Shown one piece after another: positions 45,681 to 54,605 of a DNA stretch of 64,000 nucleotides. The notes under the pieces are model-generated. The model made no database searches, was not told the DNA's origin, and saw only the letters and a list, made by a program, of their open reading frames with translations. The stretch is from contig NZ_JACRVF010000005.1 in NCBI RefSeq assembly GCF_014306105.1, positions 248,001 to 312,000 of the forward strand. Reading direction: 5' to 3'. This DNA comes from Pontibacter cellulosilyticus. Lineage in GTDB: Bacteria; Bacteroidota; Bacteroidia; Cytophagales; Hymenobacteraceae. Within the stretch, counting starts at the first letter, position 1. Every line of letters begins with the position of its first letter. The translations under genes and the position numbers were made by a program.

Positions 45681-47228
45681 ATGACGAGACTCTATAGAAC
45701 CGCAAATAAAGTAGCAGCTTTTGCATTACTGGCTACCGCTTTCTCCTCCTGCCTCAACTCCAAAAACCAGGAACAGGTACAGTATGATCTGCTGGTGGAA
45801 AAAGCTATGATTGTAGATGGTACTGGCGAGGCATCTTACACAGCTAACCTGCTTATCAGCGGAGACTCTATTGCAAAGATTGACAGAGATACAACCGCTA
45901 AGTATACTGCCACAAGAACCATTAATGCCCGCGGCCTGGTCCTTACCCCTGGCTTCATCGATCCGCATGCACACGGCAACCCGCTGCAGACGCCGGAGCT
46001 CCGCAATTTTCTGGCTATGGGTGTGACCACCATCTTTTTAGGGCAGGATGGGTTCAGCCCGGAGCAGGCCGACCTGAGCCTGTGGATGGATTCGGTAACG
46101 CAAAAGCGGCCTGCCGTGAACGTAGGCATGTTTGTAGGCCATAATACCTTGCGCATGCTCTCCGGCACCAAGTATGATTCTGTTCCGTCGGCAACAAACA
46201 TGGCAGCTATGGAGAAACTATTGGCAGACGCTATGGAGTCAGGTAGCTTTGGCATGACAACAGGCCTGGAGTATAACCCCGGCTACTATGCCCGCCCCGC
46301 AGAGCTCAACAGTTTAGCTAAAGTTGTAGGCGCCAAAAACGGTATGATCATGAGCCACATGCGCAACGAGGACGACAAGTTTGTAGAGGCCTCTATCCGT
46401 GAGCTGCTGGAGCAGGGTAAATATTGCCCGGTACATGTGTCGCATATAAAAGTGGTATATGGCAAGGGCAAAGCGCGTGCTCAGGAAATACTGCAACTGC
46501 TGGATAGCGCCAGAACTAGCGGTACCAACGTAACGGCAGACTTTTACCCCTACACCGCCAGCTACACCACCATCGGCATACTTTTCCCGGATTGGGCCAA
46601 GCAGCCAAACGATTATAGCCAGGTTCTGAAAAGCAGAAGAAATGAACTGGCAACTTACCTCCGAAACAGGGTAAACCTGCGCAACGGCCCGGAGGCTACG
46701 CTTATCGGATCTGGCCCCTATAAAGGTAAAACGCTGGCGCAGCTATCTAAAGAAATGAACAAGCCATTTGAGGAAATTTTGCTGGATGATATCGGTCCTT
46801 ACGGAGCAGACGGCGCCTACTTTATCATGAATGAGGCGTTGCAGGAGGAGTTTCTTAAGAACCCTTACGTGATGATCTGCACCGACGGCAGCCCAACAAT
46901 GAGCCACCCCAGAAGCTACGGCGCCTTTGCCAAAATCATCGAAACGTACGTGGTACAAAAGCAGCTGCTAACGCTGCCTGAAGCTGTACGAAAAATGACC
47001 GGCCTTCCTGCCCTGACCATTGGTGTTTATAAACGTGGCCTTATAAAGCCAGGCTACAAAGCCGACATCCTGCTCTTCGACCCGGCCGCTGTTAAAGAGA
47101 ATGCCACCTTCGATAAGCCTAACCAACTCGCCAGCGGCTTTCAGTTTATACTTGTAAATGGGCAGGTGGTAAAGGAGGGAGATAAGTTTAGTGAGGGTAG
47201 AATGGGTGTGGTGCTGAAGAAACAATAG
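45681..47228 (+). CDS. N-acyl-D-amino-acid deacylase/D-aminoacylase-like lipoprotein
   Basis: A 515-residue lipoprotein (ATAFSSCLNSKN, Cys about 24) with an amidohydrolase-family D-aminoacylase domain. The first metal ligands are in GFIDPHAHGNP; the others are in HMRNEDDK, VHVSHIKVV and the distal CTDGSPTMSHPR, where the Asp is catalytic. Such enzymes release D-amino acids from N-acyl or short peptide forms, or act on dihydropyrimidine-like substrates. In an organism recycling wall fragments, D-amino acid recovery is plausible. It is 92 bases after pncA with three AAGTATA-type words (AAGTATAA or AAGTATAG) in that gap. Confidence 0.87.
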   Translation: MTRLYRTANKVAAFALLATAFSSCLNSKNQEQVQYDLLVEKAMIVDGTGEASYTANLLISGDSIAKIDRDTTAKYTATRTINARGLVLTPGFIDPHAHGNPLQTPELRNFLAMGVTTIFLGQDGFSPEQADLSLWMDSVTQKRPAVNVGMFVGHNTLRMLSGTKYDSVPSATNMAAMEKLLADAMESGSFGMTTGLEYNPGYYARPAELNSLAKVVGAKNGMIMSHMRNEDDKFVEASIRELLEQGKYCPVHVSHIKVVYGKGKARAQEILQLLDSARTSGTNVTADFYPYTASYTTIGILFPDWAKQPNDYSQVLKSRRNELATYLRNRVNLRNGPEATLIGSGPYKGKTLAQLSKEMNKPFEEILLDDIGPYGADGAYFIMNEALQEEFLKNPYVMICTDGSPTMSHPRSYGAFAKIIETYVVQKQLLTLPEAVRKMTGLPALTIGVYKRGLIKPGYKADILLFDPAAVKENATFDKPNQLASGFQFILVNGQVVKEGDKFSEGRMGVVLKKQ

Positions 47229-47289
47229 GTGTTTGCGTTTTTAAAAACGTACTCCCGTTTTATGAATTACCTACTAGATTAAGCTACTG

Positions 47290-47501
47290 GGTCCAACCAC
47301 CCCTGCCCCTCCTTATCCAAGGAGGGGAGTTTTTACTTCCTGCTTCATCTGCTATCACAATTATAAAAGCTATTTTGCTTTGTCATCCTATCAAGTATTT
47401 ATTGGAAGGGGTGTTATACAATAGCTACAGAACAGCTATGTAAGCAAGCGTAAAAGCAGAACTCCCCTCCTTGGATAAGGAGGGGCAGGGGTGGTTGGAC
47501 C
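47290..47501. mobile_element. MITE-like element with perfect 42-base inverted repeats
   Basis: Arms 47290-47331 and 47460-47501 are identical reverse complements over 42 bases. Each contains an inner hairpin (CCCCTCCTT...AAGGAGGGG) and the family core ACCCCTGCCCCTCC. The 128-base centre is A+T-rich and non-coding. The exact match of the arms suggests recent formation or active maintenance. No flanking target duplication is obvious. Confidence 0.85.
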
Positions 47502-47514
47502 AGATACTGCATGA

Positions 47515-47556
47515 AATCCTGTTAATCTTTTAATCCTGTAAATCCTGATTCAGATA
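47515..47556. repeat. AATCCTG-type repeat, copy 1
   Basis: AAATCCTGTTAATCTTTTAA is followed by TCCTGTAAATCCTGATTCAG. The same 3-prime words occur at 59653-59674. It is next to the 42-base-arm element, as the second copy is next to another REP element. Confidence 0.75.
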
Positions 47557-47559
47557 TCA

Positions 47560-48120
47560 TCACCCCATCTCCTCCACATAAACCCGAAGCTCGCTGTATA
47601 CTTTTGCCAGTTCTTTAGGCGGGAAATGTGCGTTTAAGCCGCTGGGGTTAGGCAGTACCCACAATTTTGTTTCTCCAATGGCATGGTCTTGCAAGCCAAC
47701 AGCAGCAGAAGGCTTTCCAAAAGCCTCACGATAGGCTGAAATACCTAACAGCGCAAGCACTCGTGGCTGATACTCGATCACTTTTTCCACCAGGTTAATG
47801 CCACCCTCTATCAGTTCAGCTGCCGACAATTCTGCCGCATTGGCTGTTGCACGATCTACAATGTTCGTGATGCCGAAACCAAGCTCTAGCAACATACTAT
47901 CCTCTTCCGGACTGTACTGCCGGGGCGTAAAACCAGCTGCATGCAGAGCCGGCCAAAAGCGGTTGCCTGGCCGGGCAAAATTATGTCCTGTAAAAGCGGT
48001 GTAAAGGCCGGGGTTAATGCCACAGAAAAGCACTTTCAGATCAGGGGCAATTATATCGGGCAAAGTTCTTCCCGATGCAGCTGCCAGTTCTTGTTTGGTT
48101 GGTTTCTTAAGCGTTTGCAT
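47560..48120 (-). CDS. mug: G/U mismatch-specific DNA glycosylase
   Basis: A 186-residue uracil-DNA glycosylase superfamily protein. The family motif I is VLFCGINPGLYTAFTGHNFA with GxNPG. The second motif is LPNPSGLNAHFP, near residue 155. It removes uracil or thymine-type lesions mispaired with G. It stands alone; the small metal-binding gene upstream has its own terminator. Confidence 0.93.
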   Translation of the reverse strand: MQTLKKPTKQELAAASGRTLPDIIAPDLKVLFCGINPGLYTAFTGHNFARPGNRFWPALHAAGFTPRQYSPEEDSMLLELGFGITNIVDRATANAAELSAAELIEGGINLVEKVIEYQPRVLALLGISAYREAFGKPSAAVGLQDHAIGETKLWVLPNPSGLNAHFPPKELAKVYSELRVYVEEMG

Positions 48121-48177
48121 AACTCTCTTTTACTGGCAGCAGCTATATTCGGTTCTGTTATTCACTTAGTAAATAAG

Positions 48178-48213
48178 AAGCCGCACCACCTTATCCAGAA
48201 GGCAGCACGGCTT
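48178..48213 (-). terminator. Terminator after the CxxC metal-binding gene
   Basis: Arms 48178-48190 and 48201-48213 pair over 13 positions, with some G-T pairs, around a 10-base loop. On the minus strand it lies 39 bases after the small gene stop and is followed by CTTATTT. Confidence 0.7.
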
Positions 48214-48251
48214 GATGTTCAGAGTTTTACCTTGTACTTTATGTAAATTAT

Positions 48252-48461
48252 TTACAGCTCCTTTGCCGTAAAACCGGCTTTTTCAACGGTGGCAATCACC
48301 TCGCTGGCAGTAAGAGAGTCTGTTTTAACTGTTAATACTTTATCGCGGTTTGTAGTATCCACGCTCCACTCGCACACCCCTTCAGCGGTATCCAGAGCCG
48401 GTGTAACTTTAGACACACAGCCTCCGCAGTTAATATTGGTCTTGAATTGTAATTCTTTCAT
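48252..48461 (-). CDS. Heavy-metal-associated (HMA, CopZ-like) domain protein
   Basis: A 69-residue ferredoxin-like HMA fold. The metal-binding motif is NINCGGCVSKV with Cys12 and Cys15. It would bind Cu(I) or a similar soft metal and hand it to a P-type ATPase or sensor. No copper ATPase gene is adjacent. An acidic C-terminal half is visible. It is a single-gene transcript closed by a hairpin. Confidence 0.88.
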   Translation of the reverse strand: MKELQFKTNINCGGCVSKVTPALDTAEGVCEWSVDTTNRDKVLTVKTDSLTASEVIATVEKAGFTAKEL

Positions 48462-48702
48462 GTTCTATTTCTTATTGGTTATACTTTATTGAACATGACA
48501 AAGGTAGCGTATGGGGTGGCCAGGTCTGTTACACAATTCTGTTTGAGTTTTGTATGATTTTCTGGATGTAAATGATGGCTACGTGAATAGTAGCCTCCCA
48601 TAAATTATGGAATACAAAAGGAATAGCTATTCCGTTTATCTGCTATATTTGGTGTGAAGCAAGAGGAGGTATTCCTATAAAATATTAGTTGGGCAAACTT
48701 AA

Positions 48703-49431
48703 ATGAACAAAATAATAACAACACTTTTATTATTTGTTGCGCTACACTCCTTCGGGCAAGGTGTACAGGTAGACACTTTAAAAGTATCTCTGTCACCCCG
48801 ATTTGTAGACCTACAGTATGAAAGGATGAATTATCCGATAGTACGAACTGGTGACAAAAGAATAGATTTTTTGATAAACAATGATATAAAGAATAAGCTC
48901 ACCCACAACGAGTTTCCCGAAGCTTCCATAGATTCAACGATCGCTGATTGGGCAGCAGAAGGAATAGTTTACCTCGATTTTCAGGTTACCTACAACAAGC
49001 AAGGGATACTCTCTCTTAATATAAGTACCGAAGGTTGCGGAGCCTATTGCAGCAGTTGGACAGAGTACTTCAATTACTCAACGTTGACAGGTAAGGCTCT
49101 GGACTTAGGAGATGTAATTGATACCAAAGGGAGCTTCAGAGAACTGGTGCTTAAACATAAAAAGGCTCAATACGAACAACAGCGAAAAGAGCTTAAGAAA
49201 ATGCTTCTTGACACGGAGTCAGGTCTTGACTCAGCAACATATGAATGGGCACTTGAATATTACAATGGCTGCGAAACATCATCAGAACTTTCAAGTTTTG
49301 CTTTACATCAAAAACATTTAGAGATAGTTGAATCTTGTTATTTGCCGAACGCAATCAAGAACTTAACACCAGTACTCGAATTGAAGTACAAATATTCAGA
49401 CATAAATAAGCATTTGAAGATAAAGATCTAG
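48703..49431 (+). CDS. Exported hypothetical protein, DUF4163/RsiV-like features
   Basis: A 242-residue protein with a signal peptide (ends SFGQ). The middle (about 85-180) resembles DUF4163/DUF3298 proteins such as RsiV and PdaC-associated domains: LNISTEGCGAYCSSWTEYFN and LTGKALDLGDVID. Cysteines at 109, 113, 197 and 210 could pair. The gene is clearly A+T-richer than its neighbours and contains no AAGTATA word. With the next gene it looks acquired. A defined function cannot be given. Confidence 0.6.
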   Translation: MNKIITTLLLFVALHSFGQGVQVDTLKVSLSPRFVDLQYERMNYPIVRTGDKRIDFLINNDIKNKLTHNEFPEASIDSTIADWAAEGIVYLDFQVTYNKQGILSLNISTEGCGAYCSSWTEYFNYSTLTGKALDLGDVIDTKGSFRELVLKHKKAQYEQQRKELKKMLLDTESGLDSATYEWALEYYNGCETSSELSSFALHQKHLEIVESCYLPNAIKNLTPVLELKYKYSDINKHLKIKI

Positions 49432-49441
49432 CCCCAACCAA

Positions 49442-49500
49442 GTATAGCAGTAAGGCTTGCTAACGCTGCGCCTCTGCTATACCAGCACGTTGCCTGCAAT
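49442..49500. repeat. Hairpin plus conserved junction words after an acquired gene
   Basis: GTATAGCAG (49442-49450) and CTGCTATAC (49474-49482) are perfect complements enclosing GGCTTGCTAACGCTGCGCC. They are followed by CAGCACGTTGCCTGCAAT (49483-49500). A related inverted word GCAGGCAACACG occurs at 50114-50125 after the next gene. The layout recalls single-gene cassettes, but canonical integron attC structure is not present. Confidence 0.5.
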
Positions 49501-49559
49501 CGTGGAGCTACGCCTAACGAATACAACTGGACAAGTATTAACCGAAACCGAACTATAAA

Positions 49560-50099
49560 ATGCTGAATTTGGACTTTGCAGATTTCCCAATACTGAAAAC
49601 AGACCGACTAATATTAAGAAATGTATTAGGCAAAGACTTTGAGTTATTACACAAGCTACATTCTGACCCAGTTGTAAACGCTTTTGTAGGACGGAAGAAC
49701 ACATCCACTTTAAAAAAAGCACAAGCTTATATTTTGCGAATGGACGAATTAGTTAAAAAGAAAGAAGGTTTGTACTGGGTTATTACCTTGAGGAATTCTG
49801 ACGATTTGATCGGCGCGGCTTGCTGTTGGAATTTTGACACTGAAAACGGAATAGTAGAAGTCGGTTACGAATTGCTACCAGAGTATCAAAGCCGTGGTAT
49901 CATGACAGAGGCCTTAAATTCAGTGATTGGATTTACTTTCAACGAAATGAAGGCAAGCCTAATCACAGCATTTCCTTCCTCTGACAATTCAAGTTCAGTA
50001 ACACTATTGAAGAAGCTAAACTTTGTATTTGAGGACAAACCTTACAACAACAAACACCAAAACATAGAAAATATAGTCACTTATACCTTGAGACCTTAG
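49560..50099 (+). CDS. GNAT-family N-acetyltransferase (RimJ/RimL-like)
   Basis: A 179-residue acetyltransferase. It begins with the typical LKTDRLILRNV and has the acetyl-CoA pyrophosphate-binding segment ELLPEYQSRGIMTEAL near residue 105. The substrate is unknown; this subgroup acetylates protein N-termini or small molecules. Base composition is A+T-rich like the preceding hypothetical gene and unlike the rest. It has no AAGTATA word and is bracketed by partly complementary flanking words, supporting joint transfer. Confidence 0.85.
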   Translation: MLNLDFADFPILKTDRLILRNVLGKDFELLHKLHSDPVVNAFVGRKNTSTLKKAQAYILRMDELVKKKEGLYWVITLRNSDDLIGAACCWNFDTENGIVEVGYELLPEYQSRGIMTEALNSVIGFTFNEMKASLITAFPSSDNSSSVTLLKKLNFVFEDKPYNNKHQNIENIVTYTLRP

Positions 50100-50156
50100 C
50101 CGAGAAACGCCAGCAGGCAACACGAACTTTGCTAACCTTCAAATAATATAAAGCAA

Positions 50157-50849
50157 ATGAAAACAATAGGCTTAATCGGCGGCATGTCCTGGGAGAGCTC
50201 AGTGGTATACTACCAGCTCATCAACAAACAGGTAAAAGAACAGCTAGGCGGCCTCCACTCCTGCCGCTCACTGATGTACTCTGTAGATTTTGACCAGATT
50301 GCCCAACTGCAGCACCAGGGCGATTGGGACACGCTAACTGAAATAATGGTAGATGCAGCGCAACGGCTGGAAAGAGGAGGCGCAGATTTTATTGTGCTTT
50401 GCACCAACACCATGCACAAACTGGCCGATGCCATAGAGCAAAACACCAGCATTCCTTTTCTGCACATTGCCGATGCCACAGCAGCTGAGATCAAAAAGCA
50501 CCGGCTCTCTAAGGTTGGATTATTAGGCACAAAGTTTACCATGGAAGGCGACTTTTTGAAAGGACGATTGCAGGAGAAGCATCAGATAGAAACCATTATA
50601 CCAGACCAGCAGGCGCGGGAGCGTGTACATAGCATCATTTACGAAGAGCTGATCAAAGGCATCTTCACAGAGAGCTCCCGCAAAGAGTATCTCAGTATCA
50701 TCCACCAGTTAGCAGCAGCAGGCGCTGAAGGCGTTATACTTGGCTGCACCGAAATACCTCTTCTCGTATCTTCAAAAGATACCGACGTGCCGCTTTTCGA
50801 CACAACTACTATTCATGCTTCGGAAGCAGTGGCATTCTGCCTTTCTTAG
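50157..50849 (+). CDS. Aspartate/glutamate racemase-family protein (YgeA/RacX-like)
   Basis: A 230-residue racemase fold. The two catalytic cysteines are Cys82 in IVLCTNTMHK and Cys197 in VILGCTEIPL. The opening GLIGGMSWESS is typical. The family interconverts L- and D-amino acids. D-amino acids for wall synthesis or remodelling are the likely product. It returns to the native base composition and contains a TTATACTT word, unlike the two genes before it. Confidence 0.92.
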   Translation: MKTIGLIGGMSWESSVVYYQLINKQVKEQLGGLHSCRSLMYSVDFDQIAQLQHQGDWDTLTEIMVDAAQRLERGGADFIVLCTNTMHKLADAIEQNTSIPFLHIADATAAEIKKHRLSKVGLLGTKFTMEGDFLKGRLQEKHQIETIIPDQQARERVHSIIYEELIKGIFTESSRKEYLSIIHQLAAAGAEGVILGCTEIPLLVSSKDTDVPLFDTTTIHASEAVAFCLS

Positions 50850-51050
50850 CTATCCTCAGGAGCCACTAAGCTAGAAGTATAACTTTACCTGATCTAAGCT
50901 TACTGCCACTTTTTCTCCCCTGGCATCAGTACAGCCTTTTCAGCCCTTTCATATCATTGAGTTCGGGCACAAAATATTTTTTCAGAGGCTAGGCAACCTG
51001 TCTCGCATAAGTTGCATCTCCTTCTTAACTAACACCTAAATCACGCAACT

Positions 51051-51770
51051 ATGGAAAAAAGAATTGAACAAATCGAAAAGAAATTAAAACTACAGAGAGC
51101 TTATACGCTTATCACATCTTGTGCTTTGGGTCTGTTTCTGCTCCTGTCGTTTACGGGCAAGAACAATGATGTAATCAGGGCAAAAGGAATTGTAATTGTA
51201 GATGATCAAGGCAGAGAACGCATTCTGATCGGAGCCCCTATTCCTGAGGCTAAAAACAGGGTAAGAACAAACCTGGAGAGAGTGCAAGAAATCTGGGGCA
51301 AAAAAATGTCTAAAGAATATATGGGTTGGTACAAAAACTACAACCACTCAGCCAACGGTATGGTGATTTTAGATGAAAATGGTTTTGACCGGGTTGCGAT
51401 TGGGGATACTCCAGACCCGAACATCGGTAAAAGAACCGGTCCGGGTACAGGCGTTATCATAAACGATGAACTTGGCTTTGAAAGAACTGGTTATCAACTT
51501 CTCAATGTAAAAGGGAAGAACAGAATGGTATTGGGGCTTGACAGGCCTGGAGGTACAGAAGGTGTAACAGTAGCCATTTTGGAAGACGGCACTGCAGGTG
51601 TAACTGTCATAAACAAGGGCACAATGGGCTTTATGGGTAGTGCGCCACAAAACGGCCTTATGACTGGGTTAGACAATAGCTTCTTTGGGTTAATGTTCAG
51701 AGACAAATCAACTGTAAAGTATAATATAAACTCTGAAGGAAAGCAAACTGCCCAGATCAGCACAAACTGA
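51051..51770 (+). CDS. Unrecognised membrane-anchored protein with internal repeats
   Basis: 239 residues that I do not recognise. An N-terminal coiled coil (about 1-16, charged) precedes one transmembrane helix (about 18-36). The outside part has repeated units of the form G-hydrophobic-V/I-x-D-D/E-x-G-x-x-R: KGIVIVDDQGRERILIG (about 45-61), NGMVILDENGFDRVAIG (about 102-118), TGVIINDELGFERTGYQLL (about 132-150) and TVAILEDGTAGVTVI (about 170-184). This suggests a short solenoid or beta-helix. A protein-protein or envelope role is possible. Upstream gap is 201 bases. Confidence 0.7.
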   Translation: MEKRIEQIEKKLKLQRAYTLITSCALGLFLLLSFTGKNNDVIRAKGIVIVDDQGRERILIGAPIPEAKNRVRTNLERVQEIWGKKMSKEYMGWYKNYNHSANGMVILDENGFDRVAIGDTPDPNIGKRTGPGTGVIINDELGFERTGYQLLNVKGKNRMVLGLDRPGGTEGVTVAILEDGTAGVTVINKGTMGFMGSAPQNGLMTGLDNSFFGLMFRDKSTVKYNINSEGKQTAQISTN

Positions 51771-51917
51771 TACATGTAACTATAAAAAGCAGATAGCTTA
51801 ATCACCATCCTTACCAGAAGCCACATAGCAGCATGTTGTGTGGCTTTTACTTTTGCGTGAACTTTTGTCCGTATCGCTGTAAGTATAACTCTGTTTCTAA
51901 AAGCGAAAGTTTTGCGT

Positions 51918-52793
51918 ATGATACACATGGAGCTTTTGATCGGAAATAAAGATACCAGACTTTATACTTATACTTACCCCAACCCCGGCAAGGAAACCAT
52001 ATTGATGCTGCACGGCGGGCCTGGTGTACCAGATGGTCTTAGCCCGGTAGCAGAGTATCTGAGCCAGTATTTCCAGGTGATTATGTTTCACCAGCGGGGC
52101 ACACTCAGCTCTCCCTGCTACTCTAGCAACTACACCATTAGCCGCTACATTTCTGATATTGATGCCATAGCCTCGCATTTCGAACTGGAGGAATTTCACA
52201 TATTCGGGCACTCGTGGGGTGGCCTGTATGCACAACTTTATGCAGATCAAAGTTTGTACAGGTTACTAAGTTTATTTCTGTGCAGTCCTGCCTCCGGCAC
52301 TGGCAAACAATGGCGGGAAATGAGCCTGGAGGTTGCAGCCTACAACAAGCGAAAGTGCACCAAAAGTGAGTGGTTAGATATGATGAAGAATGCTGTACTT
52401 GGCTTTCTGGGCAGCGATGCCAGTTACGAAAAGTTCTTTACCCAGTTTTGTCTTAACTGCAACAAGGGCTACCAAGTAGAGGACCCGGTTCCGGTAATGG
52501 TAGACCACATCTACGCCAGACCCATTAACCGCACCAACCTGGCTTTGCTGTTTTATCCGAAACTGGAAGTATACGCGCCACCGGAAATGAACATTACCGT
52601 AACCTACGGCGACGATGACATTTACGGTGAAAGTATAAACTATACAAAGGAGAGGCTGCCGTCTGCAAAGTTTAGTACCGTACCAGGCACCAGCCATTTC
52701 CCGTGGCTTCAAAATCCGGAGGCATTTTACAAGGTGCTGGCCGGGCATTATGGGATAGATGGGAAGGAAAGAGAGGCAGAAAAAGCTGGCTAG
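51918..52793 (+). CDS. Alpha/beta-hydrolase (proline iminopeptidase-like)
   Basis: A 291-residue hydrolase if started at ATG 51918; another ATG is at 51927 and a TTG lies at 51912. The oxyanion segment is MLHGGPGVPDG, the nucleophile elbow GHSWGGLYA (Ser about 102), the acid in TYGDDDIYG and the His in GTSHFPW. The HGGPG motif is typical of prolyl iminopeptidases and related esterases. No partner gene suggests a pathway. Length is normal for the family. Confidence 0.87.
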   Translation: MIHMELLIGNKDTRLYTYTYPNPGKETILMLHGGPGVPDGLSPVAEYLSQYFQVIMFHQRGTLSSPCYSSNYTISRYISDIDAIASHFELEEFHIFGHSWGGLYAQLYADQSLYRLLSLFLCSPASGTGKQWREMSLEVAAYNKRKCTKSEWLDMMKNAVLGFLGSDASYEKFFTQFCLNCNKGYQVEDPVPVMVDHIYARPINRTNLALLFYPKLEVYAPPEMNITVTYGDDDIYGESINYTKERLPSAKFSTVPGTSHFPWLQNPEAFYKVLAGHYGIDGKEREAEKAG

Positions 52794-52924
52794 TAAAAGT
52801 AATTCTCACTCGTCGTATTATACTTTGCAGCATCTTCATTTATCCAACCTTGCCTACTCAAAGGAGGGTAATTACGCAAAAGTTGTGAGTACTCACCTTT
52901 AAGCAAGCTGTTATCTTAAAAAGC

Positions 52925-53027
52925 TGTCATTTCGAACCGGGGGTAGGGACCCTCTTTAAGGGAGAAATCTATCCAGAATTAATGCAGATGGAATTTTATA
53001 AAGATCTCTCCTAACGCCGAGATGACA
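52925..53027. repeat. Inverted-repeat element, GTCATCT-GAGATGAC family, copy 3
   Basis: Ends TGTCAT (52925-52930) and ATGACA (53022-53027), with inner words GAGAAATCT and AGATCTCTCCTAACGCCGAG. It closely follows the right-end sequence of copy 1. It lies in the 273-base gap between convergent hydrolase and nadB genes. Confidence 0.75.
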
Positions 53028-53066
53028 GAAAACACAAATTGATCTAGCTTTATGGACTCTTACCTT

Positions 53067-54605
53067 CTACACTTGGTACGCTTCCTGCTCCTCCTCCACA
53101 AAATGCCCGCCTATACTTTTTTCCCTGATCATGGCCGCCTTCACGATCATATCAGCCACAGTTAAGAGATTTTGCATTTCTTTCGTTTTTTGAGAATTAA
53201 GTAAAGAAGTGAAAATGGCTAATTCATCGGTTAGCTTGATTATTTGTCGGTGTGCCTGCATTAGTTCCTGACGCGTTCTTACAATACCCACATAATCCCA
53301 CATTACCTGCTGCAACTGCTGCTTTACGCTTTCTACTGCAGTGGTAAAAAGCTCGTTGCTGAAGCCTACTGCCTCAGGGTACAGCAGGTACTTCCTGAAC
53401 CTTAATTGTCGGGGCTGCTTAGAAACAAGGTATGTAGCGGCACTTTTCCCGAACACCAGTCCCTCCAGCAAAGAGTTGCTCGCCAGCCTGTTGGCTCCGT
53501 GCACACCAGTGCAGGCCACTTCCCCGATAGCGTAAAGCCCTGCTAAGGATGTTTCTCCATGCAGGTCTGTTTCTATGCCTCCGCATTGGTAATGCGCTGC
53601 CGGAACAACCGGTATCAGATCACGCTCTGCATGTATGCCCCTGCTTTTGCACTTGGCATAGATAAATGGGAACAGTTTCTGCAGATATTCTTTCGTAAAG
53701 TGCCGGGCATCCAAGTATAAACAGGGCGAATTATGCAGCTTCATCTCCCGGTACACAGCCCGCGACACCACATCGCGTGGAGCCAGCGAACCCAGTGGGT
53801 GGTACTGGTACATAAACCGGCTTCCGTCTGGCAATACCAGCTCTGCACCGGCTCCCCGGAGTGCTTCACTTATCAGGAACGTTTCGCGGCTAACCGGGTC
53901 GTACAAGGCAGTCGGGTGAAACTGGAAAAACTCCATGTGCTTAACCTTTGCACCTGCCCTGTATGCCATGGCTAATCCGTCGCCGGTAGCCAGGCTTGGG
54001 TTGGTGGTGTGCCGGTACACCTGCCCCGAGCCGCCAGTGGCCAGCACTACTGCGCCGGCAAGTATAACTTTTGATTCTTTGGTTTTCAGATCCAGCAGCT
54101 GCATGCCGTGGCACCGCTCCTCCTCCACCAGTAGCTCCAGCCCCATATGGTAGTCGAGTATCGTAATGCTCGGCTCCTGAAGCGCCACTTTGCTCAGTAC
54201 TTGTTGTATACTTAAGCCGGTGTGATCCTTTACATGGGCTATCCGGTACTCATGGTGCCCACCCTCCAGCCCAAGGGCAAGCTCTCCGTTGTCGGCTTTA
54301 TCGAAACAAACACCAAGCTGCTGCAACCACTGTATAGCCTCCGGCGCCTTTGCCACCATAAAACGAACTGCCTCCTCGTTGCAAAGACCTGCTCCTGCCT
54401 CTAAAGTATCCTGTACATGTAGCTCCAAAGAGTCTATAGCGCTTAAAACTGCAGCTATACCTCCCTGTGCATGTGTAGTTCCGGTATCAGCTAAGGCACC
54501 TTTGCACGCTACAGCCACTTTGCCTGCTTTGGCAGCATGCAAAGCAAACGTTAAACCTGCAATGCCACTTCCCAGCACCAGGTAATCATAGTGAAGCGTT
54601 TCCAT
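53067..54605 (-). CDS. nadB: L-aspartate oxidase
   Basis: A 512-residue flavoprotein. The FAD dinucleotide motif is VLGSGIAGLTFALHAAKAG. The family segment THAQGGIAAVL follows, then HTTNPSLATGDGLAMAYRAG and GANRLASNSLLEGLVFG. It converts L-aspartate to iminoaspartate for quinolinate formation. nadA lies upstream on the same strand across a 337-base repeat-containing gap, so the two-step de novo NAD branch is complete here. Confidence 0.95.
   Translation of the reverse strand: METLHYDYLVLGSGIAGLTFALHAAKAGKVAVACKGALADTGTTHAQGGIAAVLSAIDSLELHVQDTLEAGAGLCNEEAVRFMVAKAPEAIQWLQQLGVCFDKADNGELALGLEGGHHEYRIAHVKDHTGLSIQQVLSKVALQEPSITILDYHMGLELLVEEERCHGMQLLDLKTKESKVILAGAVVLATGGSGQVYRHTTNPSLATGDGLAMAYRAGAKVKHMEFFQFHPTALYDPVSRETFLISEALRGAGAELVLPDGSRFMYQYHPLGSLAPRDVVSRAVYREMKLHNSPCLYLDARHFTKEYLQKLFPFIYAKCKSRGIHAERDLIPVVPAAHYQCGGIETDLHGETSLAGLYAIGEVACTGVHGANRLASNSLLEGLVFGKSAATYLVSKQPRQLRFRKYLLYPEAVGFSNELFTTAVESVKQQLQQVMWDYVGIVRTRQELMQAHRQIIKLTDELAIFTSLLNSQKTKEMQNLLTVADMIVKAAMIREKSIGGHFVEEEQEAYQV

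Larger units (their letters stand above)
47229..47559. other. Gene-free region occupied by a repeat element
   Basis: The 331-base gap between the deacylase and mug genes consists largely of the long inverted repeat at 47290-47501 and an AATCCTG-type repeat at 47515-47556. No gene is supported. Confidence 0.7.

Noticed and set aside
49442..49540. Integron attC site (GCCTAAC near 49513)
   Set aside because: Only the 7-base core is present. The matching GTTRRRY end and the internal paired boxes are missing, and no integrase gene is in the window.
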